From: Bacillota bacterium
GTDB taxonomy: Bacteria; Bacillota; UBA4882; UBA10575
Assembly (NCBI GenBank): GCA_012521315.1
Contig: JAAYMP010000084.1
Span: 1-14,744, forward strand
Length of the DNA: 14,744 nt
Direction of reading: 5' to 3'
Below, piece after piece: positions 1 to 5,894 of this stretch. Position numbers and translations under genes: made by a program. Below the pieces are notes generated by a model. The model had not been told where the DNA came from, made no database searches, and saw only the letters and a list, made by a program, of their open reading frames with translations. Every line of letters starts with the position of its first letter. The stretch's first letter is position 1.

Positions 1-372
1 GCCGGGTTTTTCGGGACTGCCGGCGTAAACAGCGATTTCGTTTCCGTAAAGCCCGACAAACTCATGCTCCTGACACCCCGGGCATAGCGTGGGCACTTCC
101 TTCTTGAGTTCCACCCGCTCCATGGTAAAACCGGTGATCGCCCAACCATCTTTGGTCAGTCCGGCCAGCATTTCGTCCCGGGTCCGTGGGGAGTGGTGTT
201 CTTCCCTGCTCTCCTCATGCTGGCAACCGGTATAGAAAGCGGTATAATAAAGGGCAAAACTTTTTTGTCTCAGGACGGAGCCGCGATCCAAAGAGAGCTT
301 TCCGGTGTTGGCCAGGAGGTAAACGCCCCCCAAAACCAGTCCGAGGAGGAGGGCCAGCCCTACCCTTTTCAT
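1..372 (-). CDS. BofC C-terminal-domain-like protein (partial, 3' end cut by window edge)
   Basis: The reading frame opens at an ATG (372-370) and stays open for 124 codons to the window edge. An AGGAG ribosome binding site lies about 8 nt upstream of the ATG. The protein starts with a basic MKR and a hydrophobic segment (about residues 4-21), so it is probably membrane-anchored or secreted. A CPGC pair (C97, C100) is followed by HEFVGLYGNEIAVYAGSPEKPG-type sequence, which resembles the C-terminal domain of BofC-family proteins (hydrophobic residue, G, xxVY, G, xP). In Bacillus, BofC restrains the SpoIVB protease in the sigma-K checkpoint. The clostridial homologues share only this domain and their role is less clear. 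The gene starts 59 nt after yebC; in many Clostridia a BofC-like gene lies between yebC and ruvC, so ruvC may follow outside the window. The family call is by pattern memory. Confidence 0.7.
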   Translation of the reverse strand, partial: MKRVGLALLLGLVLGGVYLLANTGKLSLDRGSVLRQKSFALYYTAFYTGCQHEESREEHHSPRTRDEMLAGLTKDGWAITGFTMERVELKKEVPTLCPGCQEHEFVGLYGNEIAVYAGSPEKPG

Positions 373-431
373 CCTGATCGCTCCTCTTTCCATTTTGTGT
401 TAAATTACCCAAAAGCGGCCCCGTTTATACC

Positions 432-1166
432 CTAGTCCTCTTCGGCAAGCTCAAAGTTGGCGTAAACATTCTGGACATCATCATGCTCTTCCAAAGCATC
501 AACCAATTTGAGCAGGCTTTCCCCGTCCTCCGCGTTAACGTTCACGGTATTCTTGGGCAGGTAGGCCAGTTCGGCTTCTTCAATCGGGATTTTCCCTTCC
601 AGGCTGTTACGCACCTGTTCCAATTCGGCAACGCCGGTGATTATTTCGTAATACTCTTCTTCATCCCGGAGATCCTCCGCCCCGGCTTCCAACGCCAGTT
701 CAAATAGTTTTTCTTCATCAAGGTCCACCTTTTCCTTGGGAACAGAGATTACCCCCTTTTGGTCAAAAAGCCAGGCCACACAGCCGGTTTCTCCCAGGTT
801 CCCGTTGTTCCGCGAAAAGATATACCGCATCTCACTGGCGGTCCGGTTCCGGTTATCCGTCAAGGTTTGGACCAAAAAGGCGACCCCACCCGGCCCGTAT
901 CCCTCGTAGATGATCTCCTCGAACTGGTCGGCCGCGGAGGAACCCAAACCCCGCTTGATGGCCCGGGCAATGTTGTCATTGGGCATATTGATCGCTTTTG
1001 CTTTCTGGATGGCCAACCGCAATTGAAAATTGGCGTCCGGGTCGCCGCCCCCCGCTTTGGTGGCGACGATAATCTCCCTGGTCACTTTGGTAAACGCCTT
1101 TGCCTTCTGTGCATCGGTCTTTTCTTTCTTCCGTTTAATGTTCGCCCATTTCGAATGTCCGGCCAT
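432..1166 (-). CDS. yebC: YebC/PmpR family regulator or translation factor
   Basis: This is a 244-residue protein opening with MAGHSKWANIKRKK, the hallmark of the YebC/PmpR (TACO1-like) family, and its length is typical. The following stretch with TREI, GGGDPDANFQLRLAIQKAK and MPNDNIARAI is also characteristic. The acidic C-terminal domain ends in LAEED. I chose the ATG at 1166 because GGGGTG sits 6 nt upstream and the family begins at MAGH. A GTG at 1175 would add only three residues and overlaps that site. The family was first described as DNA-binding regulators. Some members have since been implicated in translation, relieving ribosome stalls at proline runs, so the label regulator may be wrong here. 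It probably has its own promoter (1202-1230) and is followed by the BofC-like gene. Confidence 0.96.
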   Translation of the reverse strand: MAGHSKWANIKRKKEKTDAQKAKAFTKVTREIIVATKAGGGDPDANFQLRLAIQKAKAINMPNDNIARAIKRGLGSSAADQFEEIIYEGYGPGGVAFLVQTLTDNRNRTASEMRYIFSRNNGNLGETGCVAWLFDQKGVISVPKEKVDLDEEKLFELALEAGAEDLRDEEEYYEIITGVAELEQVRNSLEGKIPIEEAELAYLPKNTVNVNAEDGESLLKLVDALEEHDDVQNVYANFELAEED

Positions 1167-1201
1167 TACTTTCACCCCAAACTATAAGAATTCTAGCCTT
1201 A

Positions 1202-1230
1202 ATTATACCAGAATTCCAGGGGAAACAAAA
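1202..1230 (-). promoter_or_regulatory. Likely sigma-A type promoter of yebC
   Basis: On the minus strand a perfect TATAAT (1207-1202) is preceded, after a 17-nt spacer, by TTTTGT (1230-1225) as a weak -35 box. A TGG just before the -10 may act as a partial extended -10. The box lies about 36 nt upstream of the yebC ATG and 59 nt beyond the prsW stop, which suits an independent start for yebC. GAATTC occurs on both sides of the -10 (1188-1193 and 1211-1216); I do not know whether this means anything. The -10 is convincing and the -35 is not. Confidence 0.5.
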
Positions 1231-1265
1231 ACCGGATTCCTTGCGTTTTTCTCCATCACCAGAAC

Positions 1266-1943
1266 TTAATTGGTAAAGGGCGGCGCAGCCGTCAATTCGT
1301 GCATCTTCCGGAACAAGAAATAAAGCAAAACCCCAGTCAAGGCCAGGGCGCCCGCCGACCAAAGCGGGGTGTCCAAAAAGATCAGGAAATCATATAACCC
1401 GTGCCAAAACAGGGCGACCCCAAAACCGCGGAAAAACCGTTGCCGCACGGAAAGGTTGGCCCTCCCCGCCGTTAAAAAATAGCCGCCCCAACCGGAAAAG
1501 GTGGCATGGGCCAAACAGGTCACCACCGCCCGCCAGAGCCCGACTTCGTAACCCATGGTCCTCGTGTATAGGAGGTTCTCCAAAGCGGCAAAACCCAGAC
1601 CAACCGTAATGCCATAGACCATCCCGTCAACCGGTTCATCCATGTCTTTGTGGTAGTTCACCGCCAAGGCCAGGAGTAAAAATTTTAACCCTTCTTCAAT
1701 CAAACCGACATAGAAAAAAGCATAGAAAAAAATGAGCCCGATATCCCCGGAAGTCCGGGCGATGGTTAGCCCGTCTTTCCCGAGGAACTCGAGCGCCCCG
1801 GCTGGAAACACCATGAACATTCCCCCCAGAAAGACCCGGGCAATTACCCGCTTCGGCTCCGGTTCATACCGGTCTTTCCGGTAAAAAAAGACCAACCATA
1901 AGACGCCCGGCAGAATCGAGACCAAGAAAAGTGGAACCAGCAT
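1266..1943 (-). CDS. prsW: PrsW-family intramembrane metalloprotease
   Basis: This is a 225-residue, highly hydrophobic protein with about seven predicted membrane segments. It carries the conserved PrsW/CPBP-like motifs: EEGLK (83-87), GMVYG and FAALEN (107-123), an isolated membrane His at 146 and HGLYD (181-185). The glutamates and histidines are the probable zinc ligands and catalytic residues. In Bacillus and Clostridioides, PrsW makes the site-1 cut in an anti-sigma factor (RsiW or RsiT), but the substrate here cannot be read from the neighbours because no anti-sigma gene is nearby. The start is well supported: AGGAGG lies 8 nt upstream of the ATG. The gene follows the pgsA terminator by about 50 nt and precedes yebC. 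PrsW also denotes a broad family, so the exact function is inferred only at family level. Confidence 0.88.
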   Translation of the reverse strand: MLVPLFLVSILPGVLWLVFFYRKDRYEPEPKRVIARVFLGGMFMVFPAGALEFLGKDGLTIARTSGDIGLIFFYAFFYVGLIEEGLKFLLLALAVNYHKDMDEPVDGMVYGITVGLGFAALENLLYTRTMGYEVGLWRAVVTCLAHATFSGWGGYFLTAGRANLSVRQRFFRGFGVALFWHGLYDFLIFLDTPLWSAGALALTGVLLYFLFRKMHELTAAPPFTN

Positions 1944-1992
1944 CGCCTTTCCTCCTATCCCCTCGTTAAAACATGGGCTTATTATTCCCTGA

Positions 1993-2024
1993 ACAAAAAA
2001 AGAAAATGGCGGTGCGCCATTTTT
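1993..2024 (-). terminator. Rho-independent terminator after pgsA-like gene
   Basis: In the minus-strand transcript, AAAATGGCG (2023-2015) pairs perfectly with CGCCATTTT (2011-2003) around a 3-nt loop. It is followed by CTTTTTTTG, a strong U tract. It starts about 28 nt after the stop codon of the phosphatidyltransferase gene and fits as its transcription end. The A-rich 5' side could give some function in the other direction, but no plus-strand gene ends here. Confidence 0.85.
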
Positions 2025-2052
2025 CTGTGGGAAATTGACGGTGATCGGCCGG

Positions 2053-2556
2053 CTAATTCTTCTTTAAGGCATTCCGGGAATAGGTAAAAAAGGCGATCAT
2101 CGAGAGGATAAGGCCGAAGGAAAGAATGAGCACGCCCAGTTCGGCATCGATACAAAAAACAAACAAACCGACAAAGAAGGTAAAGGTACTGGCTTTTCCC
2201 CAATAGTTGCTGGGGATCACCTTTTGCTTCTTCTTAAAAAAGAACAACCCGCCGGTTAATTGCAGCAGTTCCTTGGTGATGTAGATCACGCCAAGCCAGT
2301 CCGGCAAATCGTACCAGATCATCAGGGCAATAAAGGAACAGCCCAGCGTCATTTTGTCCGCCAACGGATCAAGGATCTTCCCCAATTCGCTGATCTCGCC
2401 CCGTTTGCGCGCCAGGCGCCCGTCGAGGAAATCCGTCAGCGCCGCCAGGGCCCAAACCGCAATCACACCATATAGGTTTCTACGCGAAAAAAAGACCAGG
2501 ATAAATGGGGCTAAGAGCAGTCGGGTTAGCGATAGAAGATTTGCGGTATTCATCAT
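2053..2556 (-). CDS. CDP-alcohol phosphatidyltransferase, PgsA-like
   Basis: This is a 167-residue integral membrane enzyme of the CDP-alcohol phosphatidyltransferase family. The complete catalytic signature is visible: D42, D45-G46, A49-R50, G59, D63 and D67 (pattern DxxDGxxARx8GxxxDxxxD), which binds the metal ions and the CDP-diacylglycerol. Hydrophobic segments lie on both sides, and a basic KKKQK loop sits near residue 110. The family transfers a phosphatidyl group to an alcohol. Phosphatidylglycerophosphate synthase (PgsA) is the most likely specificity given the size and the first-position NxxNxLSLxR-like start, but cardiolipin or other head-group enzymes cannot be excluded. The ATG at 2556 is preceded by AGGAGG 6 nt upstream; a second ATG at 2553 is also possible. 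The gene lies 185 nt after sigE and ends in a strong terminator. Confidence 0.9.
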   Translation of the reverse strand: MMNTANLLSLTRLLLAPFILVFFSRRNLYGVIAVWALAALTDFLDGRLARKRGEISELGKILDPLADKMTLGCSFIALMIWYDLPDWLGVIYITKELLQLTGGLFFFKKKQKVIPSNYWGKASTFTFFVGLFVFCIDAELGVLILSFGLILSMIAFFTYSRNALKKN

Positions 2557-2741
2557 CCGTTTCCTCCTAAAATACGGGAGCGCTTTTTTCCATATCTAGC
2601 TGGAATAAACGCCGAACAAACTTTCAGAAGTTGCGGCCTGCCGTTGGGCAAAAACACGGCTGCGGCTACCTGTGCTTAACTGACACAATATTAGCTTACT
2701 TCTTCGGCTTCTCGATAAAATCCTCCTTTGTTTTCAAGGCA

Positions 2742-3476
2742 TTATCCCATTTTTCTGATTTCTTTTTGTAATTTTTTAATGATCCGCTTTTCCAAGCGGG
2801 AGATGTAGGACTGGGAGATCCCCAAATAATCAGCTACTTCTTTCTGAGTCTTCTCAACTCCGTCCTTCAGGCCAAAACGTAATTCCACAATCGACCTCTC
2901 CCGCCGCGTCAACATGGCCATCGCCGCAGCCAGCAAATCTTTGTCCACCTCTTCTTCCAACTGCTTATAAGCGAGGTCGGTTTCGGTCCCCAGCACATCC
3001 GAAAGGAGCAGTTCGTTCCCGTCCCAGTCTACATTGAGTGGTTCATCAAAGGAGACCTCCGACCGGAGCTTGCTGTTCCGGCGCAAAAACATCAAGATCT
3101 CGTTTTCAATGCAACGGGAGGCATAAGTCGCCAGTTTTATTTTTTTCTCGGGGTCAAAGGTATTGACCGCTTTGATCAAGCCGATCGCCCCAATGGAAAC
3201 CAGATCCTCAATCCCGACCCCGGTGTTCTCAAACTTCCGGGCAATATAAACCACCAAGCGGAGGTTATGTTCGATGAGCAGGCTACGCACCGCCGGATCC
3301 CCGGTCTTCAACTTCCCCAATAGGTAACCTTCCTCCTCACTACTGAGGGGGGGAGGGAGCGCTTCACTGCCGCCAATATAATAAATCCCCCGCGGATAAA
3401 GGGTCAATTTCTGTAGGATGCGGACGATCAGGATCTTAAGGGCTAACCGCACCCGCCACCAATTTTTCGCCACCAC
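2742..3476 (-). CDS. sigE: Sporulation sigma factor sigma-E precursor
   Basis: This is RNA polymerase sigma-E, the first mother-cell-specific sigma factor of sporulation. The landmark YYIGGSEALPPPL (residues 32-44 from my start), where the pro-sequence is removed in Bacillus, is intact. So are the core region-2 stretch NLRLVVYIARKFENTG, KLATYASRCIENEI and SEVSFDEPLNVDWDGNELLLSDVLG. The region-4 helix-turn-helix contains GISQSYISRLEKR. The N-terminal roughly 31 residues are rich in W, R, L and I, as expected for the membrane-binding pro-peptide that SpoIIGA removes. Two GTG codons (3476 and 3473) lie 6 and 9 nt after an AAAGGGGGAG site, so I start at 3476 (244 residues). A TTG at 3500 would lie upstream of that site and is unlikely. 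The gene is 36 nt after spoIIGA, in the usual order. Confidence 0.96.
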   Translation of the reverse strand: MVAKNWWRVRLALKILIVRILQKLTLYPRGIYYIGGSEALPPPLSSEEEGYLLGKLKTGDPAVRSLLIEHNLRLVVYIARKFENTGVGIEDLVSIGAIGLIKAVNTFDPEKKIKLATYASRCIENEILMFLRRNSKLRSEVSFDEPLNVDWDGNELLLSDVLGTETDLAYKQLEEEVDKDLLAAAMAMLTRRERSIVELRFGLKDGVEKTQKEVADYLGISQSYISRLEKRIIKKLQKEIRKMG

Positions 3477-3512
3477 AACCGACTCCCCCTTTAATTCCAA
3501 ATTACCCGGGCA

Positions 3513-4415
3513 CTAGTAAACTCCGTTTAAAAGTGTCGAAGGTAAGAGCGCTTGGTATTTGCCCTCGCCGCCCAACTTCGCAAACCGGTAGAGCCCGATG
3601 ACCACCGGCGGCAGTCTTTTCGGCTCCTTATCCAGTAAATACACTTCATCGGGGCGAAAGCCCAACAGAATACCCTTTTGCTTCCCCACACTGGTATAAC
3701 TGATCAACCGGATGCGGGCTATCCAGTCCGGGCCAAACGCCAATGCTTTATTGTCCGGCAGACCACCCTCCGCCAGCAACTCGCTTAAAGACAGAATCTC
3801 CGCGGGGACAACCCCTTGCAAAACCCGGCTTTCCACCACCAAAACCGGGCGTTTCGTCAAAGGATCAACCAAGGTATTACCCGTATCCAATAAAGCCGAG
3901 AATTCACGGGAGTGCCCGTTGACACTCAGGCGCAAGGTATAAAGGCATTCTTTCTCCAACAAAACCTGGTGCACCAGACCCCACCCCAATTCGGTAACAA
4001 CCAGGAGGGACAGGATGTTAACCAATACCACCTGCCAAGGGTTATAGTGAACCGAAGCGGGAAAGAGGGGAGGATACAAAAGAAAGTAGGTAACGCCGGA
4101 GGTTAAAACCAACAGTAAAGTAAAAAGCCCAATTGTCTGCAGGAGATCTTTAACCGAGCGCGGCGGAAAGGCCATCACCAACATCAGGATCCCGGTCCCG
4201 ATGAAAACGAGCAGTTCATAATTGCCGACCGCACCAATGGCCATCCGAAGGCACAACACAAAATAATAAACGCTGCCGAAGAAAGCGGCCACCAAAAGGC
4301 GCCCCCGGGCCCGGCTCTTGCTCAAAATCCTTCCCGTCGCCCATAATAACAGGTAATTCATGACCAAACTGACCAAAGCGCCGTAGAGCCAGTCGTCAAT
4401 AAAGACATCCCGCAT
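3513..4415 (-). CDS. spoIIGA: SpoIIGA sigma-E processing aspartic protease
   Basis: This is a 300-residue membrane protease that converts pro-sigma-E to active sigma-E once the polar septum is made. The N-terminal half has five hydrophobic segments (about residues 10-27, 40-56, 66-83, 91-114 and 127-148). The C-terminal half is a soluble, retropepsin-like domain with LLDTGNTLVDPLT, giving catalytic Asp177, and further conserved blocks near the end (PPVVIGLYRF, YQALLPSTLL). The opening with MNYLLLWAT matches the family. I chose the ATG at 4415 because AAGGAGGG lies 5 to 6 nt upstream; a longer frame to 4466 would add a basic, uncharacteristic segment. In Bacillus this operon is switched on by Spo0A. 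The upstream gap (4416-4686) has several inverted repeats but no convincing 0A box or -35/-10 pair. Confidence 0.95.
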   Translation of the reverse strand: MRDVFIDDWLYGALVSLVMNYLLLWATGRILSKSRARGRLLVAAFFGSVYYFVLCLRMAIGAVGNYELLVFIGTGILMLVMAFPPRSVKDLLQTIGLFTLLLVLTSGVTYFLLYPPLFPASVHYNPWQVVLVNILSLLVVTELGWGLVHQVLLEKECLYTLRLSVNGHSREFSALLDTGNTLVDPLTKRPVLVVESRVLQGVVPAEILSLSELLAEGGLPDNKALAFGPDWIARIRLISYTSVGKQKGILLGFRPDEVYLLDKEPKRLPPVVIGLYRFAKLGGEGKYQALLPSTLLNGVY

Positions 4416-4465
4416 TGTTTCCCTCCTTCTTTCGTGCCTCCTTAATCTACCATTCAGTAGGGGCA

Positions 4466-4488
4466 AATCCTTTCTAAAGCAAAGGATT
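4466..4488. repeat. Inverted repeat in the spoIIGA leader
   Basis: AATCCTTT (4466-4473) and AAAGGATT (4481-4488) form a perfect 8-bp inverted repeat with a 7-nt centre, 51 nt upstream of the spoIIGA start. No T tract follows on the minus strand, so it is not a simple terminator. It could be a transcript hairpin or a protein-binding site in the leader. Confidence 0.5.
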
Positions 4489-4505
4489 CGTTCGGATAAA
4501 TTTCC

Positions 4506-4522
4506 GTTATCAAACAGTTATC
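4506..4522. repeat. Direct repeat of GTTATC, one helical turn apart, upstream of spoIIGA
   Basis: GTTATC occurs at 4506-4511 and again at 4517-4522, exactly 11 bp apart (GATAAC on the transcribed strand). A GGATAA (about 4494-4499) and the TTATCC at 4518-4523 also form a looser inverted repeat around them. Short direct repeats at one-turn spacing are a common operator layout, and this lies about 100 nt upstream of spoIIGA where Spo0A acts in Bacillus. The sequence is not a 0A box. Confidence 0.35.
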
Positions 4523-4595
4523 CTAACGTTTTTTCGCGATCGCCCCCGCTTCTTCGGCAATATTAACGAAATAAACCGATCCTTCCCTTAAACGA

Positions 4596-4621
4596 CGAAA
4601 TGGCCTGTCCAGGCCATTTCG
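4596..4621. repeat. 26-bp near-perfect palindrome between ftsZ and spoIIGA
   Basis: CGAAATGGCCTG (4596-4607) and CAGGCCATTTCG (4610-4621) are exact reverse complements separated by only 2 nt. The site begins 65 nt downstream of the ftsZ stop. As RNA it would make a stable hairpin with a 4 to 6 nt loop, but the sequence after it on the minus strand (TCGTTTAAG) is a poor U tract. It may be a weak ftsZ terminator, an RNA-stability hairpin or a dimeric operator. Confidence 0.55.
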
Positions 4622-4686
4622 AAATATAAAAACTCATTGGGTTTGTCTTATGTCTTGGCTATGCTCTGCGCGCGAACCGGTCTTTG

Positions 4687-5742
4687 CTAGCCACGTTTTC
4701 CCTTTTTCCAGAGAAAGGAGGGGATCTCCAGTTCATCCCCGTCCACCAGGGAACGCAGTTCCAATTCTTCCAACCCAAGCCGTTGTTTTTTCTGTTGGAA
4801 ACCGGTGGCAATCACGGTAATCCGGATCTCTTCCCCTTGTTTGTCGTCGATCACCGCGCCGAAGATAATGTTGGCGTCAGGATCGGCCGCTTCGGTAATG
4901 ATCGCCGCGGCTTCGTTGATCTCAAACAGGCCCAATTCGGAACTGCCCGTGATATTGAGCAAAATCCCTTTGGCCCCGGCAATCGACGTCTCGAGAAGCG
5001 GGGAAGAGACCGCCGCCTTGGCCGCTTCCACAGCCCGGTTCTCGCCCCGGGCGACCCCGATGCCCATCAGTGCCGAGCCGGCGTTGTTCATAATGGTTTT
5101 GACATCGGCAAAATCCACATTGATCAAGCCGGTAATGGTGATCAGGTCGGAGATTCCTTGTACCCCCTGGCGCAAGACATCATCCGCCGTTTTAAACGCC
5201 TCGATAAAGGAGGTTTTGCGGTCAACGATCTGAAACAGCCGTTCATTGGGGATGGTGATCAGGGTGTCAACCCGTTCTCTTAAGGCTTTAACCCCCTCCT
5301 CCGCCTGGAGCATCCGGACCTTACCCTCGAAATTAAAGGGTTTGGTCACCACGCCGACCGTCAGCGCCCCTGCTTCTTTGGCCATTTCGGCAATGATCGG
5401 CGCCGCCCCCGTTCCGGTTCCGCCACCCATTCCAGCGGTGATGAAAACCATATCGGAGTCTTTGAGCACCTGACTAATCTCTTCCCTGCTCTCTTCGGCC
5501 GCCTGCCGACCAATCTCCGGGTTGGCCCCGGCGCCTAAACCTTTGGTTAACTGGTCCCCAATGCGCAGTCTTATATCAGCCTTTGAGCGGAGCAGAGCCT
5601 GTCCATCCGTGTTAATTGCGACAAATTCAACCCCTTGTAAGCCCGCTTCAATCATCCGGTTCACAGCGTTGGTTCCTCCGCCGCCTACACCGATGACTTT
5701 GATCGTGGCAAACTGTTGGTTTGTTACTTCAAACTGAAGCAT
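4687..5742 (-). CDS. ftsZ: Cell division GTPase FtsZ
   Basis: FtsZ is a tubulin-like GTPase that polymerises into the cytokinetic ring at mid-cell and, in sporulation, at the pole. The nucleotide site has GVGGGGTNAV (18-27), the tubulin signature GMGGGTGTGAAP (104-115) and FNFEG (137-140). The catalytic T7 loop is NVDFAD (208-213). The ATG at 5742 has AGGAGG 6 nt upstream and gives 351 residues; an ATG at 5760 lies upstream of that site. The core ends near residue 315, and the partner-binding tail DGDELEIPSFL (335-345) follows after only about 20 residues, against roughly 50 in Bacillus. The tail ends WKKGKRG instead of the usual FLRxR. ftsA does not precede it; the upstream neighbour is the flagellar operon, and spoIIGA-sigE follow. 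Confidence 0.98.
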   Translation of the reverse strand: MLQFEVTNQQFATIKVIGVGGGGTNAVNRMIEAGLQGVEFVAINTDGQALLRSKADIRLRIGDQLTKGLGAGANPEIGRQAAEESREEISQVLKDSDMVFITAGMGGGTGTGAAPIIAEMAKEAGALTVGVVTKPFNFEGKVRMLQAEEGVKALRERVDTLITIPNERLFQIVDRKTSFIEAFKTADDVLRQGVQGISDLITITGLINVDFADVKTIMNNAGSALMGIGVARGENRAVEAAKAAVSSPLLETSIAGAKGILLNITGSSELGLFEINEAAAIITEAADPDANIIFGAVIDDKQGEEIRITVIATGFQQKKQRLGLEELELRSLVDGDELEIPSFLWKKGKRG

Positions 5743-5797
5743 AATGCTCCTCCTATTCATTTAAAGCCGTGAGGCCAGCGCTGAAGTGTTTCCTAAA

Positions 5798-5818
5798 AAA
5801 TATGAGTTCCACATATTT
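5798..5818. repeat. Inverted repeat upstream of ftsZ
   Basis: AAATATG (5798-5804) and CATATTT (5812-5818) form a perfect 7-bp inverted repeat with a 7-nt centre, about 56 nt before the ftsZ start and downstream of the flagellar-operon terminator. Its AT-rich halves and spacing suit a binding site for a dimeric regulator, or it may overlap the ftsZ promoter. I could not pick a reliable -35/-10 pair in 5743-5850. Confidence 0.4.
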
Positions 5819-5849
5819 AACCAGTTCCCTGCTTTGTAATGAATATTTT

Positions 5850-5882
5850 AAATAAAAACGAAGAGACCTTCGTCTCCTCTTT
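5850..5882 (-). terminator. Rho-independent terminator of the flagellar/chemotaxis operon
   Basis: In the minus-strand transcript GAGGAGAC (5879-5872) pairs with GTCTCTTC (5867-5860) around GAAG, giving 8 pairs with one G-U. GTTTTTATTT follows. It begins 15 nt after the stop codon of the SwrB-like gene, ends the operon and separates it from ftsZ. Confidence 0.8.
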
Positions 5883-5894
5883 ACCAACTTTAAC

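Noticed and set aside
759..1187. 142-codon plus-strand open frame opposite yebC
   Set aside because: Antisense shadow of yebC with no ribosome binding site and unfamiliar composition.
1188..1216. Two GAATTC sites flanking the yebC -10 box as an operator
   Set aside because: Six-base palindromes recur by chance and no further symmetry surrounds them.
2650..2674. Possible terminator after sigE: weak stem CAC-GG/CC-GTG followed by TTTTT on the minus strand
   Set aside because: Only five pairs with a bulge and a 9-nt loop; it is too weak to call, though some termination here would be sensible.
2590..2700. Possible riboswitch in the pgsA leader (GGTAGCCGCAGCC reminded me of part of a c-di-GMP-I aptamer)
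   Set aside because: The other conserved parts of that aptamer, such as GCAAA blocks and matching stems, are absent; only a 5-bp hairpin (GCCGT/ACGGC) could be drawn.
3477..3500. TTG start for sigE at 3500
   Set aside because: The Shine-Dalgarno sequence AAAGGGGGAG lies downstream of it and is correctly spaced for the GTG at 3476.
3534..3540. TGTCGAA Spo0A-box core on the plus strand
   Set aside because: It lies inside the 3' end of spoIIGA coding sequence and is expected by chance at this frequency.
4416..4466. Upstream start for spoIIGA at 4466
   Set aside because: The added segment is basic and unlike the family, and AAGGAGGG lies just before the ATG at 4415.
4684..5283. 199-codon plus-strand open frame opposite ftsZ
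   Set aside because: It lies wholly antisense to the conserved ftsZ gene, has no ribosome binding site and no recognisable family; it mirrors the codon bias of ftsZ.
5790..5835. Sigma-H-like promoter before ftsZ (AGGGA-type -35 and GGAAC-type -10, spacing about 11)
   Set aside because: Both boxes miss consensus bases, including the GAAT core, so the match could be chance.
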